Assembly (NCBI RefSeq): GCF_002204795.1
Contig: NZ_NIXO01000019.1
Location: 36,988 to 100,987, forward strand
DNA length: 64,000 bases
Direction: 5' to 3'
From: Pseudomonas sp. K2I15
GTDB taxonomy: Bacteria; Pseudomonadota; Gammaproteobacteria; Pseudomonadales; Pseudomonadaceae
The position numbers and the translations under genes were made by a program. Under the pieces are notes generated by a model. The model was not told the origin of the DNA. It worked only from the letters and a program-made list of their open reading frames with translations, and ran no database searches. Shown piece by piece: positions 60,110 to 64,000 of the stretch (the stretch's first letter is position 1; each line of letters opens with the position of its first letter).

Positions 60110-61420
60110 TTAACGGTTCACCAGTTTCGCCGGCAAGGCGATGACCAGGAAGCTGCTGAGAATCAGGCAGCCGGCGAAAAACCACAAGGCTCCGGCACTG
60201 CTGCCTGTGACGTCAATCGCAACCCCCATCAATGAGTTACTCACCAGGCCTGCGATGTTCGCCAGCGAACAGGCCAGGGCAAAACCGGTGGCCGCTGCGG
60301 TGCCTTTGAGAAAGGTCGCCGGCAGGCTGAAAAACACCGGCACCGCACCAATGATCGCCGCCGAGGCAATCGCAAACAGGGCCACGGTGGCGACCACGTT
60401 ATGGGTGAAGAAAGTACTGGTTGCCATTGCTGCTGCACCGATGAAAAACGGCACGATGATGTGCCAGCGGCGCTCGCGGTGTTTGTCGGAGCTGGCGCCG
60501 ATCAGCAGCATGCCCAGCAGTGCGGCCACGCTTGGCAGGGCGGTGAGGATGCCGATGTGGAAGGTGTCGGTGATGCCGGCGTTGCGGATGAACGTCGGCA
60601 TCCAGAAGCCCATGGCATAGGCGCTGAGCAGGATCGAGAAGTCGATACCGCCGAGCATCCACACCTTGAGGTTGAAGAAACCGTCGCGGAAGCTGTGCTT
60701 GCTGTCGGCACCGTCGGCGTCGTCCTTGCGCAGTTCGCTTTCCAGCAGGGTCTTTTCTTCCGGCGACAGCCATTTGGCTTGTTGGTAGGAGTTGGGCAGC
60801 GCCCAGAACGTCCAGATACCCAGCAGCACGCTGGGCACCGCTTCGATCAGGAACAACCACTGCCAGCCGCGCAGGCCGCCCATGTTGTCGAAGTGGCCCA
60901 TGATCCAGCCGGACAATGGGCCGCCGATCACGCTGGAGAGCGGCAGGCCGATCATGAATAGGGCAATGATGCGGCCCCGGCGGTGGGTGGGAAACCAGGT
61001 GGTCAGGTAATACAGGACTCCCGGCAGGAACCCGGCCTCGGCCGCGCCCAGCAGGAACCGCAGGATGTAGAACTGGGTGGTGGAGGTGACCAGCATGGTG
61101 CACGCCGAGAGCAGGCCCCAGGTGATCATGATGCGGGCGATCCAGATCTTCGCGCCGACCCTTTCCAGGATCAGGTTGCTGGGTACTTCGAAGAGGATAT
61201 AGCCGACAAAAAACAGACCGGCGCCTAGGCCGAACGCGGTTTCGCTGAAGTGCAGTTGGTCGAGCATTTGCAGTTTGGCGAAGCCGATATTGATGCGGTC
61301 CAGGTAGGCGGCGAGGTAGCAGAAACACAGGAACGGAATCAGCTTCCAGGTGATTTTTTGGTAGAGCGTGTGGACCGGGTCGGCGACGGTAGTCGCGGGC
61401 GCTGCATTCGCAATGGGCAT
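60110..61420 (-). CDS. nicT: MFS transporter of the nicotinate cluster (ACS family)
   Basis: A 436-residue anion:cation symporter of the major facilitator superfamily with 12 helices. LIPFLCFCYLAAYLDRINIG is the ACS signature in helix 1, and VPSNLILERVGAKIWIARIM the motif-A loop. The start at 61420 has GGAG eight bases upstream. Its place directly after nicF in the order D-E-F-T is that of P. putida nicT, so nicotinate or a pathway intermediate is the expected substrate. Confidence 0.88.
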   Translation of the reverse strand: MPIANAAPATTVADPVHTLYQKITWKLIPFLCFCYLAAYLDRINIGFAKLQMLDQLHFSETAFGLGAGLFFVGYILFEVPSNLILERVGAKIWIARIMITWGLLSACTMLVTSTTQFYILRFLLGAAEAGFLPGVLYYLTTWFPTHRRGRIIALFMIGLPLSSVIGGPLSGWIMGHFDNMGGLRGWQWLFLIEAVPSVLLGIWTFWALPNSYQQAKWLSPEEKTLLESELRKDDADGADSKHSFRDGFFNLKVWMLGGIDFSILLSAYAMGFWMPTFIRNAGITDTFHIGILTALPSVAALLGMLLIGASSDKHRERRWHIIVPFFIGAAAMATSTFFTHNVVATVALFAIASAAIIGAVPVFFSLPATFLKGTAAATGFALACSLANIAGLVSNSLMGVAIDVTGSSAGALWFFAGCLILSSFLVIALPAKLVNR

Positions 61421-61549
61421 TGGGGTGTCTCCTGGCGGTGACTTATGGTTTTTATACAGCCGCTTTTTTTCAGCACTTCGGAGTGCTGTGAGAGCGACTT
61501 CCAAAGGCAGTGACAGAAGACTGAGGTGGCTCTGCTGGAGATGCTCAAG

Positions 61550-61638
61550 TGTGGGAGCGGGCTTGCTCGCGAAAGCGATGTGTCAGTTACATAGGTGACA
61601 CCTGATACACCGCTTTCGCGAGCAAGCCCGCTCCCACA
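61550..61638. repeat. REP pair between nicF and nicT
   Basis: TGTGGGAGCGGGCTTGCTCG (from 61550) and its inverted copy ending at 61638 form perfect 28-base arms (with GCGAAAGCG extensions) around a 33-base spacer. It is the most symmetric REP pair in the window. Confidence 0.93.
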
Positions 61639-61710
61639 TTCGATTGCATTCCAAAGTGGGCGCTCAGTTTTTTCCGGACCACGCTCTTTGGCGCGGTTCC
61701 TGGTGAAGCG

Positions 61711-62343
61711 TTATTGCTCCTTGAACTTGCTCATTGCCTCCTGTTTGCTGACCACGTCGCCGTACTTGCTGTCGATATCAAACAAGTTTGCGGCATGGGG
61801 CGCCGGGTGGCGGTCGCCGACGCATTCGCGCACGACGATGGTACGAAAGCCATGTTGCACCGCATCTACGGCGGTGGCCCGGATGCAGCCGCTGGTGGAA
61901 CAGCCGGCCAGCACCACGGTGTCGATGCCTTGGGCGTGCAGCATCGGGGCCAGGCTGCTGCCAAAAAACGCGCTGGCGTATTGTTTGGTGATCACCACTT
62001 CATTGGCCAGGGGCAAGACCTCGGGGCAGAAGGCTGCCATGGGGTTGCCTTCGACCATGTCTTTCATCACCGGGGCCTTTTTTACCCAAATACCACCGTC
62101 GGCGAAATGGCCGGGATGGTAGCGGATATTGGTGTGCACCACGGTAATCCCGTGTTGCCTGGCGCAGGCCAGCAGTTCGACGCTTTCGGCGACGGCGATT
62201 TGCACTTCGGGGGCAAACAGCGGCGCGCCTTCGGTGGTGTAGCCCTGCATGAAGTCGATCATCAGCAGCGCGGATTTTTTGCCGAAGCCGATTCGGTTAC
62301 CCCAGACGCCCTGATAGTTGGCGTCGGCGGATTGTTCGGTCAT
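61711..62343 (-). CDS. nicF: maleamate amidohydrolase
   Basis: A 210-residue cysteine hydrolase of the isochorismatase superfamily, which converts maleamate to maleate and ammonia in aerobic nicotinate breakdown. The triad is Asp30 (LLMIDFMQG), Lys120 (VVITKQYASAFFG) and Cys153 in GCSTSGCIRATAVD, the N-carbamoylsarcosine-amidase-like signature. It lies between nicE and nicT as in P. putida. Confidence 0.92.
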   Translation of the reverse strand: MTEQSADANYQGVWGNRIGFGKKSALLMIDFMQGYTTEGAPLFAPEVQIAVAESVELLACARQHGITVVHTNIRYHPGHFADGGIWVKKAPVMKDMVEGNPMAAFCPEVLPLANEVVITKQYASAFFGSSLAPMLHAQGIDTVVLAGCSTSGCIRATAVDAVQHGFRTIVVRECVGDRHPAPHAANLFDIDSKYGDVVSKQEAMSKFKEQ

Positions 62344-62378
62344 CTTTCAGTCCTCGATCATGGCCAATGCACATACCC

Positions 62379-62472
62379 TGTGGCGAGGGAGCTTGCTCCC
62401 GTTGGACTGCGGAGCAGGCCCAGTTTTTGGGGGTGCTTCGCACCCCGGCGGGAGCAAGCTCCCTCGCCACAA
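62379..62472. repeat. REP pair between nicE and nicF
   Basis: CTGTGGCGAGGGAGCTTGCT with hairpin GGACTGCGGAGCAGGCC (62379-62420) faces GGGTGCTTCGCACCC with GGGAGCAAGCTCCCTCGCCA (to 62472). It is of the GCTTGCTCCC type, unlike the neighbouring pair in the same operon. Confidence 0.9.
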
Positions 62473-62480
62473 AAGCGTGC

Positions 62481-63233
62481 TTAGTAGGCGCCGGAGAGCA
62501 GGGCGCCGGCGCCGGGCACGATGGGTTCCAGGTCCAGGGCCTTGAGCATGGCGTAGGTGGTGGCAATGGCGGCAGTCAGTACCGGCAGGCCGGTTTGGGC
62601 TTCGACTTTGGCGACCACCGGCAGCGACTGCATTTGCACGCAGGCCGACAGAACGATCACGTCGACGCCTTCAAGGTTCATCCCGGCGACGATGGCCGGC
62701 AGGTTGGCCGGGTCGTGGCGGGCCACTTCGAGGTTGTCGGGGATTTCCAGGGCACGCCAGTCCACCACGTCAAAGCCTTCTTCGCGGATGTAGTTCACTA
62801 CCAGTTCGGTCAGCGGTTTCATGTACGGTGCGACGATGGCGATGCGCTTGGCGCCCATTACTTTCAGGCCTTCGATCAAGGCGCCGGCACTGGTGATCAC
62901 CGGGGCGTTGGCGTCGTTGTCGGCGGTGGCCTTGCGCAGGCGCTGCTCGGAGTTGCGGTGGTACCCCAACCCCATGGCCATGATCGCCACCAGGCAGGCG
63001 TAACCCAGTACGTCGACCTTGGCGTCGGACAGTTCGATGGCGCAACGGTCGGACTCGCCGTCCATTGCTGCCAGCTCTTCCTTGCGCACTTGCTTCATGC
63101 GCATGCGGCTGGAGTGAAAGGTGAAACGCTCCGGGCGGATCGCCTGGCGTGCGTTGAGCATCGCCGGGATCTCGGTTTCCATGGTGGTGTTGGAACTCGG
63201 CACGATCTGGCCGATGCGGTAAGGCTTGAGCAT
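62481..63233 (-). CDS. nicE: maleate cis-trans isomerase
   Basis: A 250-residue Asp/Glu-racemase-fold enzyme that turns maleate into fumarate, the last step of the nicotinate pathway before the TCA cycle. The two catalytic Cys are Cys80 (LGYACLVA) and Cys198 (LSACVQMQSLP), and PSSNTTMETEIPAML is the substrate-binding opening. The sequence is close to what I recall of P. putida NicE. It lies 11 bases behind nicD. Confidence 0.94.
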   Translation of the reverse strand: MLKPYRIGQIVPSSNTTMETEIPAMLNARQAIRPERFTFHSSRMRMKQVRKEELAAMDGESDRCAIELSDAKVDVLGYACLVAIMAMGLGYHRNSEQRLRKATADNDANAPVITSAGALIEGLKVMGAKRIAIVAPYMKPLTELVVNYIREEGFDVVDWRALEIPDNLEVARHDPANLPAIVAGMNLEGVDVIVLSACVQMQSLPVVAKVEAQTGLPVLTAAIATTYAMLKALDLEPIVPGAGALLSGAY

Positions 63234-63244
63234 GGTGGTCTCCG

Positions 63245-64000
63245 TTATGCAGTCAGGGGCTGGCCGAGGAAGTCGCCGACGGCGGCGAAAAAGCCTTCAA
63301 GGTCGTCCCAAGGGATCATGTGCCCTGCATTCGGGACATGGGCGACCTGCAGGGTTGGCTGTAACTGCCGGACTTCCTCGACATCTTCGGGCTGAATTAC
63401 ACCGCCGCGTCCGGCCACAATTAACAGGGCAGGTGCCTCCAGGCGCGGCAGGTCCTGATGGAAGTCGACGGTATGGAAGTCATTGAAGGCGCGAACGATG
63501 GCCGGCTCGTAGCAGGTATGCAGCCATTCGGCGCGCAGTTGCAGTTGCTCATCGGTCCAGGTGGCGCAGAAAGCGCGCATCGCCTCCGTATCCATGCCCA
63601 CCAATGATTGGCGGATCGAGTCGACGTACCACGGCAATTTGCTCGGGTATTCGCGGCGACCTGGGCCAGACACCGGCGGGTCGATCAACACCACGCGGTT
63701 GACGCCTTGCGGATGGCGCACCGCACTGCGCACGGCAAATCGCGCGCCCATGGAGTGGCCTACCAGGTGATAACTGTCGAGCTTCAGGGCGTCGGCAAAG
63801 GCGCCAATGTCATCGGCGCAGGTATCGGCGCTGTAGTCCAGTTCCGGGCCGGTGGATGACAGGCCGCGACCGCGCACGTCCAGCACATAGGTGTCGAAAT
63901 GCAGGCCCAGGCGTTCCGCTACAAAACCCCAGGTAATCGCCGGGCTGGTGATGCCGGGAATCAGGATCAGCGCCGGGCCCTTGCCGCCGTAGCGCAGGTA
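63245..64000 (-). CDS. nicD: N-formylmaleamate deformylase, partial (5' end outside window)
   Basis: An alpha/beta hydrolase that releases formate from N-formylmaleamate. The frame is open to the last base of the window (YLRYGGKGPALILIPGITSP), so about 251 C-terminal residues are seen and the first codons are missing. The oxyanion region is LIPGITSPAITWG, the nucleophile elbow LVGHSMGARFA (Ser), and the catalytic His is in PNAGHMIPWDD. Upstream nicC, nicX and the regulator nicR would be expected beyond 64000. Confidence 0.92.
   Translation of the reverse strand, partial: YLRYGGKGPALILIPGITSPAITWGFVAERLGLHFDTYVLDVRGRGLSSTGPELDYSADTCADDIGAFADALKLDSYHLVGHSMGARFAVRSAVRHPQGVNRVVLIDPPVSGPGRREYPSKLPWYVDSIRQSLVGMDTEAMRAFCATWTDEQLQLRAEWLHTCYEPAIVRAFNDFHTVDFHQDLPRLEAPALLIVAGRGGVIQPEDVEEVRQLQPTLQVAHVPNAGHMIPWDDLEGFFAAVGDFLGQPLTA

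Noticed and set aside
60110..61420. Treating the MFS gene next to the glycosyltransferase as a polysaccharide flippase partner
   Set aside because: Helix-1 and loop signatures are those of the ACS organic-anion family and its order with nicF, nicE and nicD matches the nicotinate cluster.

Overview
The window is chromosomal DNA of a fluorescent Pseudomonas, most likely the P. fluorescens group. The evidence is the complete mannitol operon in the order described for P. fluorescens, a nicotinate-degradation cluster in the Pseudomonas putida order, an OprD-family porin, Pseudomonas-restricted small families (DUF1652, DUF2790), strong G/C third-position bias, and many REP-type palindromes of the two kinds common in this group (tGTGGCGAGGGaGCTTGCTCCC and GTGGGAGCGGGCTTGCTCGCGAA). 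I see no tRNA, rRNA, insertion sequence, prophage or CRISPR array. Almost every base belongs to a gene, a REP cluster or a short regulatory gap.

Layout. 0-5.4 kb: 3' end of a ycaO-like gene, then an EmrAB-type tripartite drug pump (membrane-fusion protein, DHA2 permease, outer-membrane factor) with a divergent TetR regulator. 5.4-14.6 kb: LysE exporter, hydrolases, and an Lrp regulator / acetylpolyamine amidohydrolase / APC permease / OprD porin group that probably handles polyamine or amino-acid uptake. 14.7-24.8 kb: diguanylate cyclase, hybrid histidine kinase, CAP protein, MFS pump with divergent LysR, TetR plus quinone-reductase-like pair, LysR plus carboxymuconolactone-decarboxylase-like and tautomerase genes. 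24.8-29.2 kb: a small protein behind a perfect hrp box, a stand-alone aroA, a PEP-mutase-like enzyme and an LPMO without a signal peptide. 29.3-34 kb: CLC channel, ECF sigma/anti-sigma with a secreted DUF3455 protein, methyltransferase. 34-37.5 kb: sulfur scavenging (TauE, SfnB-like, SfnG) with divergent sigma-54 promoter candidates. 37.5-41.2 kb: GNAT-C39 peptidase fusion facing an RLAN/ATP-grasp ligase and a CorA-like transporter, which looks like a peptide-modification module of unknown product. 41.4-43.6 kb: ParD-like/methionine aminopeptidase pair, divergent from a threonine dehydratase without ACT domain that is preceded by what looks like a complete transcription attenuator. 44-48.8 kb: small Pseudomonas proteins, aquaporin Z, a beta-helix autotransporter. 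48.9-58.7 kb: mtlR-mtlEFGKDYZ. 58.7-64 kb: a glycosyltransferase, then nicT-nicF-nicE-nicD (nicD runs off the window).

The observations most worth testing are the perfect HrpL-type promoter in front of an 89-residue protein with a type-III-export-like N terminus (24.84-25.19 kb), the leader-peptide attenuator of the truncated threonine dehydratase (42.44-42.58 kb), the GNAT-C39/ATP-grasp module, and the sigma-54/inverted-repeat layout between sfnB and sfnG. Products were assigned by reading the translations; no database search was possible.
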